A DNA stretch of 64,000 nucleotides from DATBVX01 sp963724625 (GTDB lineage Bacteria > Pseudomonadota > Gammaproteobacteria > Steroidobacterales > Steroidobacteraceae), in contig CAVRVO010000028.1 of the NCBI GenBank assembly GCA_963724625.1, positions 1 to 64,000 of the forward strand, written 5' to 3'. This document shows positions 27,616-38,851 of the stretch, piece by piece; position 1 is the first letter of the stretch; each line of letters begins with the position of its first letter. The notes beneath the pieces are model-generated. The model had not been told where the DNA came from, made no database searches, and worked only from the letters and a program-made list of their open reading frames with translations. The position numbers were made by a program, and so were the translations under genes.

Positions 27616-27629
27616 GGGTCGATTCTCGA
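27574..27629 (-). repeat. Duplicated 3' end of mltF (60-base period)
   Basis: On the minus strand this segment reads VENRPSTKEAVEKFKSGAN, directly after and in frame with the mltF stop codon. The mltF C-terminus is LESQASRKEAVEKIKSGAN. The two are a 60-base tandem duplication, diverged but clearly related at both DNA and protein level. It overlaps the 3' end of the plus-strand AraC gene. Confidence 0.7.
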
Positions 27630-27630
27630 C

Positions 27631-29205
27631 CTAGTTGGCACCACTCTTTATCTTCTCCACCGCTTCCTTCCTGGAAGCCTGGCTCTCAAGCACCAGGCGA
27701 TAGGCGATGTAGTACTTGTAGATGTTGCTGACGTAGGTCACCGTTTCCTGCCCGATCTTCTCGGCCGCTACGTACTCGACGTTGTGAAACCATACATTGG
27801 GGTCGAGCCCGCGCTTGGCGGCTTCCCTGCGTAGCTGCGAAATCCGCCCTGCACCGGCGTTGTAGGAAGCAAACGCGAACAACGCCTTGTCGAGCGGGGT
27901 CATGGGCTCATCGCCGTAATAATGATCGATCATCCACCGCATGTATTTGATGCCGGCGTGGATGTTCGCCTCGGTCTGGTGGATGTCTCCCACGTTCATG
28001 TCCTTGCCGGTGGCGGGCATCACCTGCATGACCCCGACCGCGCCTACTGCACTCTTGGCGTTCTGGTTGAGTTGCGACTCCTGGTAGCCCTGCGCTCCCA
28101 TCAGTACCCAGTCGACGTCGTACTTATCGCCGTACTTCTGGAAGTACTGGACCAGCGCCAGGAACTTCTTGCGCTCCTGCTCGGAGGCCGCGTTCTTCAC
28201 GTATTTAGCGTCCTTCAGATAGCGCGTCAGTAGCTGATTGCCGGTCGACGTCCCCTCCTTGTTGCGCTTGGCGAAGTCGTCCAGCCGTGCCTTGAGCTGC
28301 GGACTGTCTTTACGAATCGCCCACGCGATCTCGCCACCGGTGCGAACCGCGACGTCGTCGTGGACGATGATCTGCGGAAAGATCTGTTTCCAAAAGTCCG
28401 CAAGGTGCTTGTTGACGACGATAAGCGGGATCAGGCCGGCATCGAGCATCTCGATCAGGTCCTCGTCCTCCAGTGTCTCGGGAGCTTGCTTGAGCGTAAC
28501 GAGTGGCTTCTTCGCGGCGGCAAACTGCTTGTTGAGGGCGACGAGGCTCTCGTAGTAACTCGATGACTTGCGCACGAACACTTCTTTGCCGGAGAGATCA
28601 TCGACACTGGTGATCTTCGGAGAAGCGGGCCCTGACACCACGACCTCGCTCACGTTGGTCAGCCCGGCAGTGGTGAAATCCACCAACTTCTGGCTCTCGG
28701 GTGTGATGGTGAGACCGGCGGCGACGATGTCGCCCTTGCCGGCGACCAGCCCAGGCAGCAATTCGTCCCGCTGTAGCGGAATGAAGATGAGTCGTACCTT
28801 CAGGTTCTTGTTCTTGAGCTTCTTCTCGGCTCTGAGCTTCTTGTTGAGGTCCTCCTCGAACAACCGGGCGTACTCAACGGCAGTACCGCGCAGAACGCCC
28901 CTGTCGACAAAATAGATCGTCTTGCTGTTGACGGTGAGCACGCGGATGCTCCGGCGCTCGATCATCCCGTCCAGGTCACCGGTCCACGGCTTCTGTACCT
29001 TCGCCAGGTCGATCGTAAGGGTCTCGTCGGCGGCCTCTTGTGCAGCCGGAGTCGTTTCCGCAGGCGCGGATTCTGGAGCTGTGGATGCGGCCGGGACGGA
29101 GGGATTGTTGGCCTCGGTTTGCGATGCAGGCTTCTCACTGCAGGCAGCGGCTGCCAACGCGAGGACCACGCTCAAGGCAATCGCTAGAGATCTATTTGTT
29201 CGCAT
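27631..29205 (-). CDS. mltF: Membrane-bound lytic murein transglycosylase F-like lipoprotein
   Basis: Cleaves peptidoglycan glycan strands to form 1,6-anhydro ends. About 524 residues from ATG 29205, with a lipoprotein signal and lipobox (VLALAAAACS). Residues about 80-315 are a type 3 solute-binding domain (RVLTVNSKTIYF, GKGDIVAAGLTITPESQKLVDFT). Residues about 370-500 are an SLT transglycosylase domain with the catalytic Glu in GAQGYQESQLNQNAKS followed by GAVGVMQVMPATGKDM and FASYNAGAGRI. This two-domain order defines MltF. The in-frame start 14 codons upstream lacks a better site. The 3' end is followed by a degenerate repeat of itself. Confidence 0.9.
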   Translation of the reverse strand: MRTNRSLAIALSVVLALAAAACSEKPASQTEANNPSVPAASTAPESAPAETTPAAQEAADETLTIDLAKVQKPWTGDLDGMIERRSIRVLTVNSKTIYFVDRGVLRGTAVEYARLFEEDLNKKLRAEKKLKNKNLKVRLIFIPLQRDELLPGLVAGKGDIVAAGLTITPESQKLVDFTTAGLTNVSEVVVSGPASPKITSVDDLSGKEVFVRKSSSYYESLVALNKQFAAAKKPLVTLKQAPETLEDEDLIEMLDAGLIPLIVVNKHLADFWKQIFPQIIVHDDVAVRTGGEIAWAIRKDSPQLKARLDDFAKRNKEGTSTGNQLLTRYLKDAKYVKNAASEQERKKFLALVQYFQKYGDKYDVDWVLMGAQGYQESQLNQNAKSAVGAVGVMQVMPATGKDMNVGDIHQTEANIHAGIKYMRWMIDHYYGDEPMTPLDKALFAFASYNAGAGRISQLRREAAKRGLDPNVWFHNVEYVAAEKIGQETVTYVSNIYKYYIAYRLVLESQASRKEAVEKIKSGAN

Positions 29206-29309
29206 ATGTTTTGGTTCCCCAAGAGAAGTGGGTGCAGCATACGACACCCGCAGCAGATCAGGGACTAGACGCGCAACCGAAAGCGAGGAGACCGCCCGTG
29301 TAGCGAACG

Positions 29310-30083
29310 CTACCGCACGTCTTGCAGATACTTGTGAACGAAAGCGATTGCCATGCTGCCCTCCCCGACCGCGGAGGCAACGCGCTTGACCGGACTCAAA
29401 CGCACATCCCCACAGGCGAAAACGCCGGGGACACTTGATTCGAGGAGGTAGGGATCGCGATTGTGCGACCAGCGCCCGGCCTTCACCACGTCGTCACCCG
29501 TAAGTACATATCCTCGGGCATCACGTGCGATATCCGCCGGCAGCCACCCAGTCTCTGCGTCGGCTCCAATGAAGACGAAGAGCCCACCGCAGTCGTGATG
29601 ACGCACAGTGCCGCTCGCACCATCGCGTATGTCGATCGCCATCAGGTGGTTGTCGCCGTGCGCGCCGACAACTTCCGACCGCAGTTGAACTGCTACGTTC
29701 GATTTCCCGGCGAGCTGTTCAATCAGGTAACGAGACATGCTCTTCTCGAGAGAATCGCCTCGAACGACGAGCGTCACCACGCGCGCGTGATTGGCAAAGT
29801 GCAAAGCAGCCTGACCGGCTGAGTTTCCGGCCCCAATGAGGTAGACATCGAGTCCATGAGTGGCGCCCGCTTCACTACGTGCCGCTCCGTAGTAGATGCC
29901 TTTGCCGATGAGTCGATCGAAGCCTTGGATTGCGAGGCGACGCCACGTACCGACGGGCGCGACTCTTAGCAGCGACTGAGCCAATGCGGGGTCTATCTCA
30001 GCATGGTGGCCTTTGGCTCGCTGCTCCTGCCCGGATACGGTTAGCGCGCACAGAACAACACGAGGTTGTGTGATGGAGGCCAA
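29310..30083 (-). pseudogene. N-terminally truncated thioredoxin-reductase-like flavoprotein
   Basis: The sequence from about residue 48 to 257 matches the C-terminal part of thioredoxin-reductase-like oxidoreductases, especially those fused to cyclic-nucleotide-binding domains. It has the NADPH motif GAGNSAGQAALHFANHA, VTLVVRGDSLEKSMS, LFVFIGADAETGWLP and the FAD-tail motif GVFACGDVR. The N-terminal FAD-binding GxGxxG half and the CxxC region are missing. The first ~45 residues are unrelated filler with no signal. The break lies near 29950-29975. This is a deletion relic and is unlikely to encode a working enzyme. Confidence 0.7.
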
Positions 30084-30233
30084 CCTTTGTCAATTGTCCT
30101 ACGTTGGTTACCGGATGACTACGTTATGTTCACCAATCCCGCGGCGAGGGAGCGCCGAGATGACTGCAGAGCGATCCCACCTGATCGTCTGAGCATCTGA
30201 GACATCGACGCGATTCGGGGTGCGTCATTCGGA

Positions 30234-33200
30234 ATGGCGCGAGGATCGATGCTGCGATTGTCACTGGGGTGTTCGCTGCACGCCCGCATCGGGCTGCACC
30301 ACTCGGCACGCCTCATTCGTGTCTTCATGCTGCTCGCCGTAGTGGCGATAGCAGCGGCATCGCCAACGCAGGCGCAGACGTTGAACTGGGACGCCAACGG
30401 AACGTTGCCCGTGAACGGCAACGACACCGTCACACCGGGCAACAATGTCTGGGATACCACCAATCTGCGCTGGCACAACGGTGCCAGTTACCAGGCGTGG
30501 AACAATGCCGCGCTGAGCGACGCCGTGTTCGCGGGCACAGCCGGGACGGTGACTCTCGGCGTCCCCATCACGGCCCACAACCTGACCTTCAGCAGCAACA
30601 ACTACGTACTCGGCGGCAGCACACTCACGCTGGGTGGCGTGAATCCCACGATCACGGTTAATACGACCACCTCGACCATCAACTCAATCGTCGGTGGCAC
30701 TTCAGGCCTGATCAAGTCCGGCACCGGAACCCTGGTACTCTCAGCCGCCAATACGTACAGCGGCGTGACACTGCTTCAGTCCGGCACGCTGTCGCTCACC
30801 AACAATGCGGCGCTCGGCGTCGGGCCGAACATTGCGTCCAACTTTGTGATCGGCAACGGCACGACGCTCAACTTCAACTCCACCACCATCGATCGCAACT
30901 TCACTCTGAACGGTGGCATCGCGCGCATGTCAGCTGCCGCGGCTGGAGTCTATTCCGGCAGCCCGACGCTCACCGCTTCCACAGAGCTGCAACTGATCAG
31001 CAGCGGCACCTTCAGCGGAAATTTCGCGGACAGCGGTGCGAACGTGTTGAGCCTCAGCAAGACCGTGACTGGGACGTCGATCCTGAGCGGCACCAACACC
31101 TATTCCGGAACGACCCTTGTTTCAGCCGGCATCCTGCGAGTGACGAGCGCCGGCGCGCTCTCCGCCAATAGCAACCTCAACCTGACCGGCGGTGGCGTTC
31201 TGGAGTTGGGTGCAGCGGATCTCACCCGTTCGCTAGGCACCGGAGCCAACCAGGTTCGATGGACGGGGAACGGTGGCTTTGCGGCATTCGGCGCCACTCG
31301 CATCGTCAATCTTGGCGGCGCCGGCGCAACGCTCATCTGGGCGGGCACGCCGGACTTCGTCGGCGCCGGCCAGACTTTGATCCTCGGCTCCGCCTCTGCC
31401 ACGGGGATGCTGGATTGGCAGAATCCGCTCAATCTGAATGGCGCCGCGCGCACCGTGCAGATCAACAACGGCTCAGCCGCCACTGATGTCACCCTGAGTG
31501 GCACGCTCAGCAATGGCGGCGTGACCTACACCGGAACTGGCACCGTGCTCGCAAGCGCAGCGAACACCTACGCGGGCGTGACCAGCCTCAACGGGACGAC
31601 GGTTCGGGTGAACACGATTGGTAACGGCGGCAGTGCCGGGGGTCTCGGCGCTGCCAGCAACGCGGCCGGCAACCTGGTGTTCGACAACAATAGTTCGATC
31701 CTGACGTACGGCGGCGCCGGTGAGAGCACCGATCGCAACTTCTCCTTCGGAGCCGCAACGCAGGCGCAGATTGCTGCAAGTGGAACAGGGGCGCTGGTCT
31801 GGAATGGCACGGCCGCTGTCACCAGCGGCGCGCGAACGCTCGTGCTGCGCGGCACGAACACCGGTAGCAACATCTTCGCGGGAACACTGTCGAACGGCGG
31901 CGGAACGCTGTCGCTCACCAAGAGCGATGCCGGCACTTGGCGCCTGACCGGAACTAATACGTACAGCGGTGTCACGTCGATCACCGGCGGGACGCTCGAA
32001 GCGGACACTCTCGCCGCCGGCGGGCTCGCGAGCAGCATCGGCAGCGGCGGCACGGCCGCAGCGAACCTCGTGATCAACAACAGCGGGTTGCGCTACCTCG
32101 GCAATGCCAGCGCCAGCACCGATCGCAACTTCACCGGCATCGCGACGCCACGCATCGAGTCGAGCGGCACGGGCACCTTGACCTGGAACGGCACGATGGT
32201 GACGACCGCGGCGGCTACGCTGACGCTCGGCGGCACCAATACCGGCAACAATCTCTTCGCGGGCGTGCTCACGGACTTCAACACTGCGGGCGCGGTGCGT
32301 ACCGGGCTGATCAAGACGGGTGCGGGCAGCTGGGCTCTCTCCGGCGCGAACACTTACAGTGGCGATACGCGCATCGATGCCGGTCTCCTGAGTCTGAACA
32401 GCGCGGCGGCACTTTCAGGTGGGCTGGCGGGCGATGGCGCGACCCAGGGGAGTCTGCTGGTCTTCAACGGCGGTGTACTGGGGCTTACCGCCGCGAGCGG
32501 TGATTTCAATCGCGCCGTCGGCACCACTCAGTTCGTAGACCAGGTGCGATGGCAAGGTTCTGGCGGTTTCGCCGCGTTCGGTGGCGATCGGGTCGTCAAT
32601 CTGGGCGGCGCGGGAGCTACGGTCGCCTGGACTGCTGGTGGGTTCGTGCCCAACGGCCAATCGCTGATTCTCGGTCTTGCAAATGCGGACAGCACCATCG
32701 ACTTCCGCAACGGCGTCGATTTCGGCGCCGCGACTCGCACCGTTCTCGTCAACGACGGCAGCGCTGCTGTGGATGCGATCCTGAGTGGCGTGCTGTCGAG
32801 CACGGGCGGCGGCCTCACCAAGTCCGGCACGGGCACATTGGTCCTCAGCGCCAACAACACCTATACGGGAACTACGACGATCGGCGCGGGCGTGCTCCAG
32901 GTGGGCACGGGCGGAACCACGGGCACGCTCGGCGCCGGCAACGTCACCGACAGCGGGCAACTCGTCATCAACCGCAGCGACACCCTCACCCTCGGCCAGA
33001 CCATCAGCAGCAGCGGAGTCCTTCGTCAGATCGGCGGCGGCACCACCATCCTCACGGCGAACAACACCTACACCGGCGGCACTGTCATCAGCGCGGGCAC
33101 CCTGCAACTCGGCAACGGCGGCACGACCGGCGCGTTGGGCGGGGGCGTAGTGACCAACAACGCAGTCCTCGCGATCAATCGCAGCAACGCCCTCACCGTC

Positions 33201-36200
33201 TCTTCAGTGATCAACGGGACCGGGAGTCTGCATCAGGATGGTGCCGGCACGACGACGTTAACGGGACTCAACACGTTCACCGGATCGGTGGAGTTGAACG
33301 CGGGTGTGCTCGCGGTCGCGAATCTGCAAAACGGCGGGGTCAACAGCAATCTGGGCGCTTCTGCCAATGCTGCGGCGAACCTGGACTTCGACGGCGGCAC
33401 CTTGCGCTATACCGGCATCGCGACCAGCACCGACCGCAATTTCCTCATCGAAGACGGCGGCGCCACGCTTGATGCCAGCGGCAGCGGAATTCTGACCTGG
33501 ACGGGTGCGCCGTCGTACGACGTGGCGAACCAAGCGCGCAGCCTGACCTTGACGGGTACGAGCAACGGCAGCGTGTTTGGCGGCGCGCTCACTGACAACG
33601 GTTCGGGTGCGCTCTCGGTGACCAAGACCGGCACCAGCCGCTGGATTCTTGCGGGCAACAACACGTATTCCGGTACTACGACGATCTCGGTGGGAACGTT
33701 GCAGATTGGCAATGGCGGTACCAGCGGTACTTTGGGGAGCGGTGCGGTCATCAACAATGCGACCCTGACTTTCCTGCGCTCCGATGCTCTCAATGTCGCG
33801 AGCTTCGATCTCGGGTACCGGCACGATCAATCAATCGGGAACGGGAACGACACTGTTGAACGGTTCTGCTGCTGCGGCGTTGACCAACGTGAACCTCGGC
33901 ACGCTGGCGGTCAATGGCGCTCTGGTGACCCCGACGCTCACGCTTGCGAATACGGCCACACTCGATGTGCGTGGCACCGTCGAAGCGGCTGGCGCGAACC
34001 CCACGACGATCACCGGCAGCGCCGGTGTGAATACCGTGCTCGTCGCGACCGGCGCGACGCTGCGAGCCACCGGCGACCTCGGCAACGGTTCTGATCTGCT
34101 CGACGTCTCGGGAACCGTGAACACCGGCGCCGGCACGCTGAGTCTCGGTACCGGCGATGACACGCTCACCATCCACGATGGCACGAATATCGTGGGCACT
34201 GTCGCCGGCGGCACTGGCGTCAATACGTTCAATACGGACATCGCTGGAGTCGCGGGTCTCGGAACCGTCAGTGGCTTTCAGACGCTGCTCAAGACCGGCG
34301 TCGGCACGCTCAATATCAATGGACCCGCTGCCTCGAGTTTCACTACGGTCAGTGTCGGCGCCGGCACACTGAACATCGCTGCAACGGGCAGTGTCACCGG
34401 AGTCGTCACGTCGACGGTGGCGAGTGGTGCGACGCTCAGTGTCAGCGGCAGTCTGCTCGGTAGCGGTGCGAGCAACACGCTATCGGTGGCCGGCACGGTT
34501 TCCGGCACGGGCACGATCGATCTCGGGGCCGGCGACGATGTGCTGACGTTGAATGATGGTGTGGCGATCACGGCCGTCATTCGTGGCGGCACGCAGACGA
34601 CGTCCGACTCGGTGGTATTGAATAACGCCGCGCCACTCACACTCGACAGCACGGCGATATCGGGCTTCGAGCGGCTCACCAAGCAGAACACCGGCGTGGC
34701 GACCTTGACGGGCGTGCACAGCTACTCGACGGCTGCGAACCTCAATGCGGGCGTCCTGCGCGTGGCGGGCGAGCTCGATACTCCGGGCGTGGCGCTGGGG
34801 GATGGCAGCACATTGGAGGTCCAGGGCATTGTCCAATCCCTTACGGCGACACCGACTGTCCTGAGTGGCAGTGCCGGCGCCAACGCGGTTGTCATCTCTG
34901 CCGGGGCGACGCTGCGCGCCACCGGCGATCTCGGCGACGGTTCTGATCTGCTCGACGTCGCGGGGACGCTCGATACCGGCGCTGGCACGCTGAGTCTCGG
35001 TACCGGCGATGACACGCTCACCGATCCACGATGGCACAAATATTGTGGGCACGGTCGCAGGTGGGAGCGGGGTCAACACGTTCAACACCGACATCGCAAC
35101 CGTCGCCAGTCTTGGCGCGGCCACGGGCTTTCAGACGCTGCTCAAGACCGGCGTCGGCACGCTCAGTATCAATGGTCCAGCCGTTTCGACGTTCACGGCC
35201 GTCACGGTCAATGCGGGCATCTTGAACGTCGCGGCCACTGGCGCCGCGAGCGGCGTGAGCACAACCGCGGTTGCGACTGGCGCAAGCCTCAATGTGGATG
35301 GCAGCTACCTTGGCAGCACCGGCAACGACACGATGACCATCGACGGCACCGTCGCCGGCTCGGGGACGATCGATCTTGGGGCCGGAGACGATGTACTGAC
35401 GTTGAACGATGGCGCCGTGATTACTGCAAACACTGGCGGGGGCACACAGACCGCCGCCGACTCCATTGTCCTCAACAATGCCGCTGCACTGACGCTGGGC
35501 ACTGCGGCGATATCGGGCTTCGAGCAGCTCACCAAGCAGAACACGGGTGTTGCAACGTTGACTGGTGCGCAAGCCTATGCCGCCGGCGTGGGTATCAGCA
35601 CAGGGACGTTGTCGGTCGCGGGCACGCTCGACGCGCCGACCATCGCGCTGGGCGATGCCAGCACACTGGAGGTGCTCGGAACCGTCGAGGCAGCCGGACT
35701 CGCACCGGCGATCATCACGGGGAGCGCCGGCATCAACTCAGTCTTTGTCCACAGTGGCGCCATCCTGCGTGCGTCGGGAGACCTCGCCGCGGGCTCAGAC
35801 CTGCTCGATGTCGCGGGGACGCTCGATACCGGCGCGGGCACGCTGGCGCTGGGAGACGACGACGACACCCTCACCATTCACGATGGCACCAGTATCGTGG
35901 GCACGGTCAACGGGGGTGCGGGCACAAATACTTTCAACGCCGACATCGCCACGGTTGCCGATCTTGGAGCCGCGACCGGGTTTCAGACCCTGCTCAAGAC
36001 CGGTGTCGGCACGCTGAACATCACGGGTCCGGCGAATTCGATCTTCGACACGGTGCTGATCAACGCCGGAGTCCTGCATGTGGGCGCGAGCGCCACGGTT
36101 GATCCCGTCACGACGGTGGTCGCCGCCGGCGCAACGCTCCAGGTCGATGGCAGCTACCTCGGCACTGCTGGTGACGACACAATGTCGGTCTCCGGCACGA

Positions 36201-38741
36201 TCTCCGGTGGCGGGACCATCGACCTCGCTGCCGGCGATGATGAGCTGACCCTCAATGATGGCGCGGTACTGAGCGCAGTGGTCAACGGCGGTGCGCAGGC
36301 GGCTGCAGACGTGGTCGTGCTGAACAACGCCACTGCATTCGCTTTCGATGGTGCGCACACCTCGGGCTTCGAGCTGCTGCGCAAGCAGAACAGCGGTGTC
36401 GCTACCCTCACCGGCTCCCAGTCGTTTGCGGCGGTGAGCGTCGACGCCGGCACGCTTTCGGTCAGCGGCACGCTCAACTCATCCACGCTCACTCTTGCTG
36501 ACAACAGTGTCGTCGAAGTGCTCGGCACCCTGCAGGCGACCGGATCCACGCCGACCACGATTACCGGTAGCACTGGCGCCAACACGCTGCGCGTCGGCAG
36601 CGGCGCAATCTTGCGCGCGATCGGTGACCTCGGGGCAGGCGCCGACCTCGTCGACGTCGCCGGATCGCTCGATACCGCGGCCGGCATACTGACCCTGGGC
36701 GACGGCGATGACACGCTCACGATCCACGACGGCGCCAGTATCACAGGCATCGTCGCGGGTGGTGCCGGGACCAACACCTTCAACCCGAACATTGCTGCGA
36801 GCGCCGCTATCGCTGCCGTGAACGGCTTTCAGACGCTCCTCAAGACGGGCGCGGGCTCGCTCAACCTCAATGGTCCCGCCGCCTCGACGTTCACGACCGT
36901 CACCATCAACGCGGGCACCGTGAATATTGCTGCGGCGGGCAGCGTCGATGGGGCGAGGACCACTACGATCGCGGCCGGTGCAACACTCAACGTGGATGGG
37001 AGTTACCTGGGAAGCGGTGGTGCAGACACTCTGTCCGTGGCGGGCACGATCTCGGGGGCTGGCACGATCGACCTCGGCGACGGCGACGATGTCCTGACGC
37101 TGAGTGATGGTGCGCTTCTCACTGCGGCCGTCAATGGCGGAACGCACTCCGCCGGCGACACTATCGCGATCAACAATGCGAGCGCGTTCACGCTCGATGC
37201 CAATCGCACCACGGGCTTCGAAACTCTGAACAAGCAAGGCGCGGGGACTCTCACGCTCGCCGGACTGCCAACCTTCACGAACGGCATCAACATCACCGGC
37301 GGCACGCTCGCCAGTGGCGGAACTCTTACTTCCGGCCTGGTCAATATCGCGGCTGCGGGCACCCTTTCGAGCAGTGGTGTGATCGTCGGTGACCTCACCA
37401 ACGCAGGCGTGCTCAATATGGGCGGCACGCCGTTCAGCAGCCTGACGATTCGCGGTGACTACATCGGTGCGGACGGGCGACTGGACATGCGTGTCGCGCT
37501 GGGAGATGAATCCTCGCCAACCGATCGGCTCACAATCGACGGCGGAAGTGCGTCGGGAACGACGCGCGTGCGCGTCGTCAACCAGAACGGACTGGGCGCT
37601 CGTACGAGCGGCAGTGGAATTCAGTTGATCGCAGCCACCAATGGCGCGACTACCACGACCGACGCCTTTGCGCTGGATGGTCCAGTGATGGCTGGGGCCT
37701 ACAGCTACGATCTCTTTCATGGCATTGCGGGAGACACAGATCCGCAGGGCTGGTACCTGCGCTCGCTCCAGCTGGTGCGGGATGTGGCGTCGGTCTCGAC
37801 TACGATCGTGCCCGCTTGCGCATCTCTACGGACTTTCCGTGATCGGGACTTTGCATGAGCGGGAAGGCGCTGATGTGGGCGCGACCTGCAGCGGCAATAC
37901 GCCACGTTGTCAGTGGGGACGCGTGCTGTATCGCTCAGGCAGCCACGAAGGCGGCGGCACGGCGGCCAATGGCGCAAACTTCGACTATGACGTGACGGGA
38001 ATGCAGATCGGTACGGATGTCTATGAGAGCGTCGACGAGGAACGAACGAGTCGTGCGGGGCTGTATCTCAGCATGGGACCCACCAATGGCTATGTGGATC
38101 GCGATGACGGTACTCGTGCAGGCAATGGTCAATCGCTCGCATCCACCATAGGCGCATACTGGACACGCCGCGATCCCGCCTGGTACGTCGATTCAACCCT
38201 GCTGGGAACATACTTCAGCCGGATCGATCTCGAGCCTCGCGACGACGAAGCCGCCGAGACCGACGGCTGGGGAGTCGCCGCATCGATCGAGGCCGGGCGC
38301 AACCTCAGGCTCGGGACGGAATGGAATCTGCAACCTCAAGCGCAGGTCATTGCCCAGCACCTGGACCAGTCAGACGCAAGAACCTCCGGAACGACGATTG
38401 GCTTCAGCGGTACCGACACGGTCGTGGCTCGTGCCGGCCTGGAGTTGGGCGTGTCTCGCCCCCGCGGCAAGGACGACTCGCGCTACTTCAGCGCCTGGCT
38501 GCGCGCGAATTACTGGAGTGAGTTGTCAGGAAGCGCTGAGACAACGCTGACAGCACCGTCTGCGCCCTCGACCGTATTCCGCACAGACTTCGATGAGGAT
38601 TGGGTCGAGCTGTCAGCCGGTGTCGCCGCGCAGGTCAACGAGCACACCAGCGTGCATGCGAGCGTGACAACGAATCACGGTGTGAATGGTAGCGACAGCC
38701 AGGCCGTTAATGCGAGTCTCGGCCTGCGGGTTCAGTGGTAA
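30234..38741 (+). pseudogene. Giant autotransporter (type Va), split into four frames
   Basis: About 2,830 residues when repaired. It begins with a long signal peptide (ending AAASPTQAQ) and a passenger with nine PATR-type beta-strand repeats (NTYSGTT-like motifs, 30,740-33,690). Next come four copies of a ~283-residue module (34,134-37,100), then a linker, and a ~300-residue autotransporter barrel (about 37,840-38,741) ending LRVQW. Frames change near 33,805, 35,020 and 37,810. At each point the adjoining frames join without loss of conserved sequence, so the gene was full-length recently. It is expected to be displayed on the cell surface as a long beta-helix for adhesion or aggregation. 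If the breaks are real, the barrel cannot be made and the passenger would be retained. Confidence 0.85.
34134..37100 (+). repeat. Four tandem ~850-base repeats inside the autotransporter
   Basis: Units begin near 34134, 34983, 35839 and 36685 (spacings about 849, 856 and 846 bases). Each encodes two related half-modules: one with GDDTLTIHDGTNIVGTVAGG and a GFQTLLKTGVGTLNINGPA segment, the other with GAGDDVLTLNDG and SGFERLTKQNTGVATLTG. The TLNDG-type half recurs near 34546, 35395, 36240 and 37095. Long stretches are identical at DNA level, a substrate for recombination and for assembly errors. Confidence 0.8.
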
Positions 38742-38851
38742 CTCTCTACTTCCTCCCAATATCGGGCTTGGGAACAAAGTCCTTGCGCCCGCGGGCCTGC
38801 ATAGGCATAAGCCTGCGCAATGAAGGCGAGTAATCTGCAACCGATGTACGC

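Noticed and set aside
34134..37100. CRISPR or satellite array
   Set aside because: The units are long and coding in one frame; they are protein modules, not spaced short repeats.
31100..37720. Long minus-strand open frames opposite the autotransporter
   Set aside because: They mirror a repetitive high-GC gene, have low-complexity Pro/Ala/Val or Arg-rich content and no start signals.
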